Shown: one piece after another, positions 14,080-20,958 of the stretch
Layout: each line of letters starts with the position of its first letter
Numbering within the stretch: position 1 is the first letter of the stretch
Assembly (NCBI GenBank): GCA_910587635.1
Contig: CAJUNB010000017.1
Location: 1 to 24,141 of the forward strand
Source: an uncultured Lachnospiraceae bacterium
Lineage (GTDB): Bacteria > Bacillota > Clostridia > Lachnospirales > Lachnospiraceae
Direction: 5' to 3'
Length of the DNA: 24,141 bases
Made by a program: the position numbers and the translations under genes
The notes under the pieces: model-generated
Told to the model about the DNA's origin: nothing
Database searches by the model: none
Seen by the model: the letters and a program-made list of their open reading frames with translations, nothing else

Positions 14080-15164
14080 TGCCTAGTACGCTCCTTTCCC
14101 TTCTCTCGCTGCCTTTCTTTCCAGTCTCCTCTTTCAAAAGTGATCTCATAGCCTATATTTCTCATGCTGTTTTGCAGGCGGTCCATATGCTCCGCCGCTT
14201 CTTCTCCGGTACACAGTTTATTCTCATAAATCGCATATTTCTCTCTGACAGCTACCGGGGACAGGTTTGGCATGATGACATTGGCTCCCGCCAAAACGCC
14301 CTCCTCCCTGCCCCTGTCACAGATCGTTCCAAGCGCCGTCGTCGCCGGAAGCAGAATATTTTTTTCCATAATCCTCAGTAAACTGAGTAGAAACAAGGTC
14401 AGCTTGTAGCTGCCCCGCTGGTTCTTTCCAAAGGGCGTGTCTCTGTGTGGAATAAAAGGGCCGATTCCTGCCATATGAGGATGAAGCTCTTCGATAAAGC
14501 TCATATCCTTAGCCAGTGTTCCCCCGGTCTGTCCCGGCGCACCCACCATAAACCCACAGCCTGTCTGATAGCCGATAGCCTTTAATTTTTGCAGACAATC
14601 TATTCTGTGGGCAAGAGACATATCCGAAGGATGCAACACCTCGTAATGGACACTGTCCGCTGTCTCATGCCGTAGTAAATATCTGTCCGCTCCCGCCTCA
14701 TAAAACTGACGATACGCCTCTTCCTCCCACTCTCCTACCGAGAGAGTCAGGGCACAGTCAGGCCAGAGTGCTTTGATCCGGCGAATAAGAGCGATCATAC
14801 GGTCCTCTGTATAGCCACTGTCTTCTCCTCCCTGGAGTACAAAGGTACGAAATCCAAGCCCATATCCTGCCTCGCAGCAGGACAGAATCTCCGCCTCCGG
14901 CAGGCGATAACGGCACGCTTTTGTATTACTGCGCCGCAGGCCACAGTAATAGCAGTCGTTTCGGCAATAGCTTGTAAATTCGATCAGTCCCCTCACATAG
15001 ATGCGATTACCAAAGTATCTATGGGATATCTCCCGTGCTCTCTCCCCGGCATATGCCCGGTCTTCCTCATCCCAGCCGGTCAGAAGCTCTATCCATTCTT
15101 CCCGCTCCAGATGCTCTTCCCGTTCCAGTTTATCAATTTCAGTTTTTCGTTTCATATGTTCCAT
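14046..15164 (-). CDS. hydE: [FeFe]-hydrogenase maturase HydE, radical SAM protein
   Basis: HydE is a radical-SAM enzyme acting on the Fe(CO)2(CN)-cysteine synthon from HydG during H-cluster assembly. The 372-residue protein has the motif CRNDCYYC (Cys67, Cys71, Cys74) and the family's GFRTFVLQGGED and LSVGEWEEEAY stretches. The ATG at 15164 is chosen because GGGTGAT lies just upstream; a TTG at 15176 and an ATG at 15155 are also in frame. The C-terminus ends in a basic tail (about residues 345-372) encoded partly over the hydG start. It is the first gene of the hyd run. The upstream small gene ends in a terminator, so a promoter should lie in 15165-15225, but I cannot pick one out. Confidence 0.94.
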   Translation of the reverse strand: MEHMKRKTEIDKLEREEHLEREEWIELLTGWDEEDRAYAGERAREISHRYFGNRIYVRGLIEFTSYCRNDCYYCGLRRSNTKACRYRLPEAEILSCCEAGYGLGFRTFVLQGGEDSGYTEDRMIALIRRIKALWPDCALTLSVGEWEEEAYRQFYEAGADRYLLRHETADSVHYEVLHPSDMSLAHRIDCLQKLKAIGYQTGCGFMVGAPGQTGGTLAKDMSFIEELHPHMAGIGPFIPHRDTPFGKNQRGSYKLTLFLLSLLRIMEKNILLPATTALGTICDRGREEGVLAGANVIMPNLSPVAVREKYAIYENKLCTGEEAAEHMDRLQNSMRNIGYEITFERGDWKERQREKGKERTRQWNINMISCRR

Positions 15165-15223
15165 TTTATCACCCAACTACCGTCGAAGCAATTGAAAAAG
15201 AAGCAAGGTCTTTTCTATAGAAT

Positions 15224-15250
15224 CAAAAAGGAGCGGCAACTGCCGCTCCC
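15224..15250 (-). terminator. Rho-independent terminator of the small coiled-coil gene
   Basis: The minus strand forms GGAGCGGC / GCCGCTCC with a short loop, followed by TTTTT. It lies just after the stop at 15261 and is followed directly by GATTCTATAG, the same border sequence seen next to the secG terminator and at the hydF end. Confidence 0.85.
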
Positions 15251-15260
15251 CATATACGTC

Positions 15261-15509
15261 CTATTCATTTTCTTCTACAGAGTCTTCTCTTTCCTGTAAA
15301 TATCCTCTTATAATATCCGCTGCATCCACTGCCGTTATATTCGCCTCTTCCAGCACTTCATGCAAGGCTTTCATATCCACTTCCCGCTTCTCTTTGTGCA
15401 GCTCCTCCAGTTCCCGCTGTTCCGATTTCAGCCGGATTTTTAAAGACTCAATCAGATTTTCTTTTTCACTTATTTTTTCTTCGATTGTTTTCCGTTGTCC
15501 TCTCGCCAT
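15261..15509 (-). CDS. Small coiled-coil protein, unknown function
   Basis: This 82-residue acidic and basic mixed protein starts MARGQRKTIEEKI and is almost wholly helical. A coiled coil of Lys/Glu/Leu heptads spans about residues 8-48. A short C-terminal region (about 50-75, ALHEVLEEANITAVDAADIIRGYL) resembles a helix-turn-helix-like or dimerisation segment. AGGAGG lies eight bases upstream of the chosen ATG, which is why the longer in-frame start at 15602 is rejected. It has its own terminator and is divergent from the superoxide dismutase gene. No function can be assigned. Confidence 0.7.
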   Translation of the reverse strand: MARGQRKTIEEKISEKENLIESLKIRLKSEQRELEELHKEKREVDMKALHEVLEEANITAVDAADIIRGYLQEREDSVEENE

Positions 15510-15632
15510 ATTGATACCCTCCTGGAATTCTATATCAATAACAGTATATGGACATGCCTGGGAAAATATTCCTAAAAATTTTTCAAAAAAAGAAAAGAAC
15601 ACTCAAATTATCACATCTGTTTATTCCTCGCA

Positions 15633-15638
15633 TATAAT
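15633..15638 (+). promoter_or_regulatory. Possible -10 box of the superoxide dismutase gene
   Basis: A perfect TATAAT lies 22 bp upstream of the ATG in AT-rich sequence. No good -35 hexamer is found 16-18 bp upstream, so the call is weak. Confidence 0.35.
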
Positions 15639-15659
15639 AAAGAAAAACAGGATTTTAAT

Positions 15660-16295
15660 ATGAACAACCACTATAAATTTGTCAATACCCCATTACCCTA
15701 TGCGTATGAGGCGATGGAACCTTATATTGATAAAAAAACAATGTTCTTGCATCATGATAAACATTTGCAGAATTATATCGATAATCTAAACAATACACTA
15801 AATAAGTATCCAGAATTTCAGTGCTGGACACTTGAACAACTTATCATAAATGTACCATATCTCCCAAAAGAGATTCAAACTAATATAAAAAACAACGGCG
15901 GCGGTGTTTTTAATCATCAATTCTATTTTTCCAATCTTGCAAATCCGGCCCCGTTACAGCCTAACGGAATATTAGACCAATCTATAAAAAATAAATTTGG
16001 CAGTTATCTGTCATTCCAGAACCAATTTAAAACGGCTGCGCTATCTGTATTCGGCTCTGGATATGCATGGCTTGTAGTGAATGCAGCAGGACAACTATGT
16101 ATTATTACGACTCAAAATCAAGATACCCCTCTAGAAATGAATTTGTTCCCTATACTCAATATAGATGTCTGGGAACATGCCTATTATTTAAAACATTATA
16201 ATCTAAGAGCCGATTATATCGATGACTGGTTCCATATAATAAATTGGGATCAGGTAAATCAAAATTATATGCGCTACTTTCCCTGCGTTTTCTAA
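15660..16295 (+). CDS. Fe/Mn superoxide dismutase
   Basis: This 211-residue cytoplasmic enzyme dismutates superoxide to H2O2 and O2. All four metal ligands are present: His31 (LHHDKH), His86 (FNHQFYF), Asp169 and His173 (DVWEHAYY). Second-sphere Tyr39 is also kept. Gly82 and Gln154 (NQDTPL) occupy the positions typical of Mn-type or cambialistic enzymes rather than the Fe-type Gln/Ala pair. The gene is plus-strand while its neighbours are minus-strand, and it is much more AT-rich than the hyd genes (many AAT, ATA and TTA codons), which suggests acquisition. The ribosome binding site (ACAGGA) is modest. It is probably transcribed alone; a hairpin (16303-16339) follows the stop. The gene name sodA is plausible but the metal is not proven. 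Confidence 0.93.
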   Translation: MNNHYKFVNTPLPYAYEAMEPYIDKKTMFLHHDKHLQNYIDNLNNTLNKYPEFQCWTLEQLIINVPYLPKEIQTNIKNNGGGVFNHQFYFSNLANPAPLQPNGILDQSIKNKFGSYLSFQNQFKTAALSVFGSGYAWLVVNAAGQLCIITTQNQDTPLEMNLFPILNIDVWEHAYYLKHYNLRADYIDDWFHIINWDQVNQNYMRYFPCVF

Positions 16296-16302
16296 GCCTT
16301 AT

Positions 16303-16369
16303 GATATCCTATGGATTTTTATTATTTCTGTAGGATATCTCAATCCCTATATCTGAAAATATTTCAGAT
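16303..16369 (+). other. Two hairpins after the superoxide dismutase gene
   Basis: GATATCCTA (16303-16311) pairs with TAGGATATC (16331-16339) around a 19-nt T-rich loop. ATCTGAAAATATTTCAGAT (16351-16369) is a second 8-bp hairpin. Neither is followed by a T-tract on the plus strand, so they are not classical terminators, although they may stop or stabilise the sod transcript. Confidence 0.4.
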
Positions 16370-16370
16370 A

Positions 16371-16406
16371 AAATAAAAAAGAATGCCGAAAATTTTCAAG
16401 CATTCT
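16371..16406 (-). terminator. Rho-independent terminator of fic
   Basis: On the minus strand AGAATGC (16400-16406) pairs with GCATTCT (16380-16386), and a T-rich tract (complement of 16371-16380) follows. It lies 45 bp past the fic stop codon. Confidence 0.75.
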
Positions 16407-16450
16407 CTTAAGCAGTTCCATCAGTCACTTCTATTCCATCATCAATGCAT

Positions 16451-17056
16451 CTATAAATCTTCCGATTTAAAGGTATTGTATCCTTCATAATAATAACTTG
16501 TATCGATTCCCTTCAGATATACTTCCCTGTCGTCTATCTGATCTGTTAATGCACTTTTCAGCAAAGCCTTAATTTCCACATCCTTAATCGGGCTTCTTTC
16601 CATGGCCAGCAAATAATCTTCTTTGTCAACCTTATTCCAGTCAATCACTGATTTTAATTCTTTTTTTAAGATCAAACCTAACCATATACGAATACTTCTT
16701 CCGTTTCCTTCCCGAAAAGGATGGGCAACATTCATTTCCACATATTTTTCTATAATTTCATCGAATGTTGATTGCGGCATATCATCAATATGTTTTAATG
16801 CGGCGTCCAAATACATCACAGGTGCAAATCTGAAATTACCTTTTGCAATATTTACTGTTCTCACTTTTCCGGCAAAATCATACAATTCATCAAATAGAAA
16901 CTTATGAATTTTAGCAAGCCCGGAAAACTTTCCTATTTCAGACTCTTCAACGATATTACATTCAAATAACTTCACAGCTTTCGATTTGCTTATCTTTTCT
17001 TCTACTCTCGCAAGTTCTGCCGAATCGTCAATATTCCATTTATTTTCCAGGGCCAT
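16451..17056 (-). CDS. fic: Fic-family protein AMP-transferase, class III
   Basis: Fic proteins transfer AMP from ATP to a hydroxyl side chain of a target protein. The 201-residue product has the full core HPFREGNGRSIR (His112, Phe114, Gly117-Arg120, Arg123) and the target-docking flap region near 63-80. Close to the C-terminus, SYYYEG (Ser187, Glu191, Gly192) matches the [S/T]xxxE[G/N] inhibitory motif. In class III Fic proteins this lies after the core and blocks ATP's gamma-phosphate, as known for Neisseria NmFic. No separate antitoxin gene is adjacent, which fits self-inhibition. AGAGGA lies six bases before the ATG, and the gene begins 17 bp after the mature ssrA 3' end, so it is probably read from the ssrA promoter. 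It is AT-rich like the neighbouring sod gene. Confidence 0.92.
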   Translation of the reverse strand: MALENKWNIDDSAELARVEEKISKSKAVKLFECNIVEESEIGKFSGLAKIHKFLFDELYDFAGKVRTVNIAKGNFRFAPVMYLDAALKHIDDMPQSTFDEIIEKYVEMNVAHPFREGNGRSIRIWLGLILKKELKSVIDWNKVDKEDYLLAMERSPIKDVEIKALLKSALTDQIDDREVYLKGIDTSYYYEGYNTFKSEDL

Positions 17057-17073
17057 ACCTGATCCTCTTTAAA

Positions 17074-17409
17074 TGGAGTAGACGGGAGTCGAACCCGTGT
17101 CCAAAAGCCTATTCCCTGTCCTTCTACTATCATAGTCAGTTATTTACATTCCCTCCGGCACACGAAAACTGACACTCTTATGCCATCAGTAGCTTCATCA
17201 TACGCCCGCATGCGCAAAGCTTAACATACGTCGTTTCCTACATAGTCGATGCCTGGATCTTAAAGTGTAGGTGCCCTAAGTCAGACAGCTGCCTTTAGGC
17301 AGCGTAAGCTAAATTATCGTTAGCGTTTGTATTTAAGTTTGTGATTTGACGCATCACCTGCGGATAGCTTCTCCAGCTGCAAAACCCCTGTCGAAACCTT
17401 TACTACCCC
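17074..17409 (-). ncRNA. ssrA: tmRNA (SsrA)
   Basis: tmRNA rescues ribosomes stalled on broken mRNA and tags the nascent peptide. The 5' end GGGGTAG (17403-17409) pairs with CTACTCC at the 3' end to form the acceptor stem. GGTTTCGACAGGGG follows the 5' end, and the T-arm GGGTTCGACTCCC sits near the 3' end; CCA is not encoded. The tag reading frame ends in ANDNLAYAA followed by TAA (17295-17324). The resume codon lies a few codons upstream and is not certain. The total of 336 nt is normal for a one-piece tmRNA. It lies downstream of smpB, its protein partner, and has its own promoter. Confidence 0.95.
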
Positions 17410-17457
17410 TTATGCAATTGTTTGATAATTTGTGATGATTGCTCTCTCTCTGCTTTT

Positions 17458-17487
17458 ATTATATGTTGGATACTGCCTGCCGGTCAA
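17458..17487 (-). promoter_or_regulatory. ssrA promoter
   Basis: The minus strand has TTGACC (17482-17487), an 18-nt spacer and TATAAT (17458-17463). It lies directly after the smpB stop at 17488 and about 48 bp before the mature tmRNA 5' end, so the precursor needs 5' trimming. Confidence 0.8.
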
Positions 17488-17952
17488 CTATAAATTTCGG
17501 ATTTTGAACTCCTTCTCCGCTTCCCGGCGTTGATCTTTTTTCGCAATATCCTGACGCTTATCATACAGTTTCTTTCCTTTGGCAAGACCGATTTCCACTT
17601 TGGCAAGACCATTTTTAAAATAGACCTGGAGCGGCACAAGGGTATATCCTTTTTCTGCAATTCTGCCGGACATCCGGCGGATTTCCTGTCGATGCAGCAG
17701 CAGCTTTTTCACCCGCAGAGGATCCTTGTTGAAAATATTTCCCTTCTCATAGGGACTTACGTGCATGCCATAGACAAAGACTTCTCCCTGCTCTATTTTA
17801 ATAAACGCCTCTTTGATAGAGCATTTCCCGAGCCGCAGTGATTTTACTTCCGTGCCATGCAGCGCCAGACCGGCCTCATATTTTTCTTCTATAAAATAAT
17901 CATGATATGCCTTTTTATTGTTGGCCACCAACTTGAATGTTCCTTTTTCCAT
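17488..17952 (-). CDS. smpB: SsrA-binding protein SmpB
   Basis: SmpB binds the tRNA-like part of tmRNA and is needed for trans-translation. The 154-residue protein is full length for the family, with the N-terminal NKKAYHDYFIEEKYEAGLALHG, GTEVKSLR and the core NPHEKG-like region (SPYEKGNIF). The basic C-terminal tail (KKLYDKRQDIAKKDQRR) enters the decoding centre. It starts three bases after the rnr stop, its ribosome binding site (GGGAGTAGG) lying within the end of rnr, so the two genes are co-transcribed and coupled. ssrA follows directly. Confidence 0.97.
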   Translation of the reverse strand: MEKGTFKLVANNKKAYHDYFIEEKYEAGLALHGTEVKSLRLGKCSIKEAFIKIEQGEVFVYGMHVSPYEKGNIFNKDPLRVKKLLLHRQEIRRMSGRIAEKGYTLVPLQVYFKNGLAKVEIGLAKGKKLYDKRQDIAKKDQRREAEKEFKIRNL

Positions 17953-17955
17953 GAC

Positions 17956-20082
17956 CTACTCCCATTCCTGTGGAATACAAAAATCTATCGTTCGGTGAAA
18001 CCGGTTAGTCTCCTTCACCTGCACGGTGAGGCGTTCTCCCAGTTTATAGCGCTTTCCTGTCATCTCCCCTACCATTTCATAATTTTCTTCCTCATAATAG
18101 AAAAAATCGCCTGGCAGATCACTGACCTTTATCATACCTTCTATCGTATTTTCCAGCTCCACATAGATGCCCCAGCTTGTAATACCGGAGATAACACCTT
18201 CAAAGATCGCGCCGATACGGGACTCCATATATTGTACTTTCTTCAGTTTATCCGTTTCCCGCTCCGCCTCATCTGCCTGACGCTCCATTTTGGAGGAGTG
18301 CTTTGCCACCTCAGGAAGTATCTCTTCATAGTGAGAAATGCGCGCTTCTTTCAGCCTGCCCCGCAGTTGATCTTTGATAATACGATGAATCTGCAGATCC
18401 GGGTACCGCCTGATGGGTGAAGTAAAATGACAATAATAGGCGCAGGCAAGGCCGAAATGTCCCGTATTCTCTGTCGTATATCTGGCCCGCTTCATACTGC
18501 GCAGCGTCAGCCTGCTGATCAACGCTTCCTCCGGCGTATCTTCAATCCTGCCAAGAAGCTTTTGCAGTTCTTTGGGATGTACTTCATCCTGTGTCAGTTT
18601 CATCGAATATCCGAAATTGCTGATAAATGCTGCCAGCTTCTGAATCTTTTCCGGGTCTGGATTGTCATGTGTCCTGTATACAAAGGGAAGCTCCTGCCAG
18701 TGGAAATGCTGTGCCACTGTCTCATTGGCAATCAACATAAAATCCTCGATCAGCTTGGTTGCCGTGTTTCTCTCATAGGGAGCGATCTTTACAGGAACTC
18801 CATCCGGTGTCAGCGTAATCTTTGTCTCCGGGAAATCGAAATCAATCGAGCCTCTCGCCTTTCTTCTGTCCCGCAGGATCGCCGCGAGCTCTGCCATCTG
18901 CCGGAACATGGGCACCAGTTCTTTATACTTTGCAATGACTTCCCCGTCCTCATCTTCCAGTATTTTTCTCACATCGGTATAGGTCATACGACGGTTTACA
19001 TGGATTACCGTCTCGGCAATCTTATAGTCCGTCACCTGCCCCCTGCTGTCTATCTTCATCAGACAACTCAGCGCCAGTCTGTCTTCTCCCGCATTCAGGG
19101 AACAAATGCCGTTGGAAAGGGCATGGGGCAGCATGGGAATCACTCTGTCCACCAGGTAGACACTTGTCCCTCGTTTCAAAGCTTCTCTGTCCAATGCGGA
19201 ATTTTCCTGGACATAATTTGTCACATCTGCAATGTGTACCCCCAGGCAATAAAGATTTCCGTCCATGGAAAGACTGACTGCATCGTCCAGGTCCTTTGCA
19301 TCCTCGCCGTCTATCGTCACCATATCCACATCCCGCAAATCCAGCCTGCCTGCCATATCCGCTTCCGAAACCGGGCTGCTGACCCGCTCCGCCTGATTCA
19401 AGACCCGTTCGGGGAATTCTACAGGCAGATCATATCCCTTGACAATAGATATAATGTCTACACCCGGATCATTTTTATGGCCCAGTATTTCCGTAACGAC
19501 TCCTTCCGGGCTTTTTGACCCGTAGCCGTAATCCGTAATTTCCACAACTACCTTGTGTCCGTCTGCCGCTCCTTTGGACCGTTCCTTCGGCACAAAGATA
19601 TCCGTAGGAATCCTCCTGTCATCCGGCACTACAAAGCCGAAATTTTTATTCTGCTGAAACGTACCGACCACCTGGTGAATATTTCGCTCCAGCACTTTTG
19701 TAATTTCCGCTTCCTGACGCTTACCCCGTCTGCCCGGCAGCAGTACAGCCTGCACGATATCCCCCGGGAATGCACCGTTTACTCTCGACTCAGGGATAAA
19801 GAGATCTTCCGCGCACCCTTCCACTTCCAGAAAACCAAAGCCCTTCTGATGACCGATGAAAATACCTGTTACCATTTCTGATTCCGGTTTCTGGTATCTG
19901 CCTCTTTTCGTCATCATTATCCGGCCTTCTGCCAAAAGTTCATCCAGTATCTGCTTCAGCTCTTCCCGATCTTCTTTTGCTGTCTGGAGAAAAATCGCCA
20001 GTTCTTTTTCTTTCATCGGTACATAGAGAGCATCTTCCATCAGCTCACATATTAAATTTTTCCGTTTTATTCTCTCATCCAT
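17956..20082 (-). CDS. rnr: Ribonuclease R (3'-5' exoribonuclease)
   Basis: RNase R degrades structured RNA processively, including mRNAs released by trans-translation, which fits its place before smpB-ssrA. The 708-residue protein has an N-terminal winged-helix-like region (1-65), cold-shock/OB domains (about 70-215) and the RNB catalytic domain. Metal-binding Asps lie in DGEDAKDLDD (258-267: Asp258, Asp264, Asp266, Asp267). An S1 domain (about 625-705) follows. The long Lys-rich tail of some homologues is absent. The start at 20082 has only a weak GGGAA ribosome binding site, which lies in the border of repeat A (20092-20103). I see no good promoter between it and the secG terminator. Confidence 0.95.
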   Translation of the reverse strand: MDERIKRKNLICELMEDALYVPMKEKELAIFLQTAKEDREELKQILDELLAEGRIMMTKRGRYQKPESEMVTGIFIGHQKGFGFLEVEGCAEDLFIPESRVNGAFPGDIVQAVLLPGRRGKRQEAEITKVLERNIHQVVGTFQQNKNFGFVVPDDRRIPTDIFVPKERSKGAADGHKVVVEITDYGYGSKSPEGVVTEILGHKNDPGVDIISIVKGYDLPVEFPERVLNQAERVSSPVSEADMAGRLDLRDVDMVTIDGEDAKDLDDAVSLSMDGNLYCLGVHIADVTNYVQENSALDREALKRGTSVYLVDRVIPMLPHALSNGICSLNAGEDRLALSCLMKIDSRGQVTDYKIAETVIHVNRRMTYTDVRKILEDEDGEVIAKYKELVPMFRQMAELAAILRDRRKARGSIDFDFPETKITLTPDGVPVKIAPYERNTATKLIEDFMLIANETVAQHFHWQELPFVYRTHDNPDPEKIQKLAAFISNFGYSMKLTQDEVHPKELQKLLGRIEDTPEEALISRLTLRSMKRARYTTENTGHFGLACAYYCHFTSPIRRYPDLQIHRIIKDQLRGRLKEARISHYEEILPEVAKHSSKMERQADEAERETDKLKKVQYMESRIGAIFEGVISGITSWGIYVELENTIEGMIKVSDLPGDFFYYEEENYEMVGEMTGKRYKLGERLTVQVKETNRFHRTIDFCIPQEWE

Positions 20083-20091
20083 GCTGTATAA

Positions 20092-20275
20092 TTCCCTATA
20101 GAATGTGAAAAAGAATCTTGCCCCCGCGATTCGCCGCGCGCGTGGGTGCTGTGTACCGATGGCACACGTTTAGCACCGACCGGAGCTGAGAGCGCTTTGG
20201 CAGTCATTTCCTCTTCGCGAGCTGCGCATTTATATTTTTGTTCTATAGGAAATTACGAAGGAATTTCCTATAGAA
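20092..20275. repeat. Dispersed intergenic repeat A, long copy
   Basis: The copy is bordered by TTCCCTATAGAA (20092-20103) and TTTCCTATAGAA (20264-20275). It contains GATTCGCCGCGCG (20128-20140) and CTGCGCAT (20222-20229), both shared with 11340-11430. It ends in a perfect 14-bp inverted repeat, TTCTATAGGAAATT (20241-20254) against AATTTCCTATAGAA (20262-20275), with a 7-nt loop. The middle part, absent from the short copy, has nested pairing (GTGCT..AGCAC, GTGT..ACAC). No coding frame is credible in it. Confidence 0.75.
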
Positions 20276-20279
20276 GTTA

Positions 20280-20502
20280 GGGTGTCAAAAGGTCGTATTT
20301 ATAAATTGGTTCGGTAAATTGCACAAATATTTCTGTGACAGTGACTTGACGGAAGACATTTGTATTTCTTAGTGTTCCGTCTGCGTCCGGTATCTTTTTT
20401 GACATCGGGGCACTTAGAAATACAATGTCTGTAGTCTGGAACTGGAACAGAAAATTTGTGCAACTTGCCGATCAATAATAAAAATATGACCTTTTGACAC
20501 CC
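20280..20502. repeat. 223-bp imperfect palindrome, MITE-like element B
   Basis: GGGTGTCAAAAGGTC (20280-20294) is the exact reverse complement of 20488-20502. Similarity between the arms continues inward for most of the element: GCACAAAT, TTTCTGT, GACATT and TGTATTTCT recur as mirrored blocks. The arms are therefore about 100 bp each, with a central loop near 20380-20405. It encodes nothing plausible; a short minus-strand frame through it has no ribosome binding site. Long terminal inverted repeats, absence of coding capacity and intergenic position fit a MITE or a large RNA hairpin. Its transposase relative is unknown. Confidence 0.75.
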
Positions 20503-20510
20503 GAGCCCTA

Positions 20511-20544
20511 TAGAATAAAAAACACTCTTTTGCAAGAGTGTTTT
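20511..20544 (-). terminator. Rho-independent terminator of secG
   Basis: The minus strand folds AAAACACTCTT / AAGAGTGTTTT with a 4-nt loop, followed by TTTTTTATTC. It lies 10 bp after the secG stop. The sequence ATTCTATAGGG follows directly, repeating the border motif of repeat A. Confidence 0.85.
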
Positions 20545-20553
20545 CATCCGAAG

Positions 20554-20793
20554 TTAAAAGAAACGAGTATTCAGAACTGCCGCAAGTATAAAGAACAAAA
20601 CTGCAAGAATCTTCGTTATCTTTACCAGTGTCCCTTCCATGGAACGTCCTTTATTTTTGCCCCAGTATGTCTCAGCGGCTCCGCTGATCGCGCCCAGTCC
20701 TGCGGATTTTCCTTCCTGCATCAATACAAGTGCTGCCAATATAACAGATACAATAATAAATGCGATTAAAAGAATGGTTCTTACTACGTTCAT
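20554..20793 (-). CDS. secG: Preprotein translocase subunit SecG
   Basis: SecG is the small accessory subunit of the SecYEG channel in the cytoplasmic membrane. The 79-residue product has two transmembrane helices (about 3-24 and 55-76) joined by a loop with MQEGKSAGLGAISGAAETYWGKNKGRS, the characteristic Gly-rich SecG loop. The start at 20793 is chosen because AAGGAGGAAAGA directly precedes it; the longer open frame from 20826 lacks a site. It has its own promoter and terminator between enolase and rnr. Confidence 0.95.
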   Translation of the reverse strand: MNVVRTILLIAFIIVSVILAALVLMQEGKSAGLGAISGAAETYWGKNKGRSMEGTLVKITKILAVLFFILAAVLNTRFF

Positions 20794-20884
20794 TCTTTCC
20801 TCCTTCTGACACATCCTCTGCGTCATCCTGGTAGATTTGTAAATTTCTCACTGAAATTACATCTCCTGTTGTCAAACAAATATT

Positions 20885-20913
20885 ATCCTATCATATGCAT
20901 ACAGGAATTTCAA
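20885..20913 (-). promoter_or_regulatory. secG promoter
   Basis: The minus strand has TTGAAA (20908-20913), a 17-nt spacer and TAGGAT (20885-20890), in the gap between the enolase stop and the secG start. Confidence 0.65.
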
Positions 20914-20958
20914 GCCTTTTTCCAAATATTGTCTCTTAGTCTCTTCTCTCTCCCAAAA

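Noticed and set aside
15200..17073. Second attachment-site copy of the ssrA 3' end
   Set aside because: I looked for the 3' end sequence (GGGTTCGACTCCCGTC) elsewhere near the sod-fic patch and found none, so no att repeat is called.
20299..20547. 82-codon minus-strand open frame
   Set aside because: It runs through the secG terminator and the palindromic element, and has no ribosome binding site.
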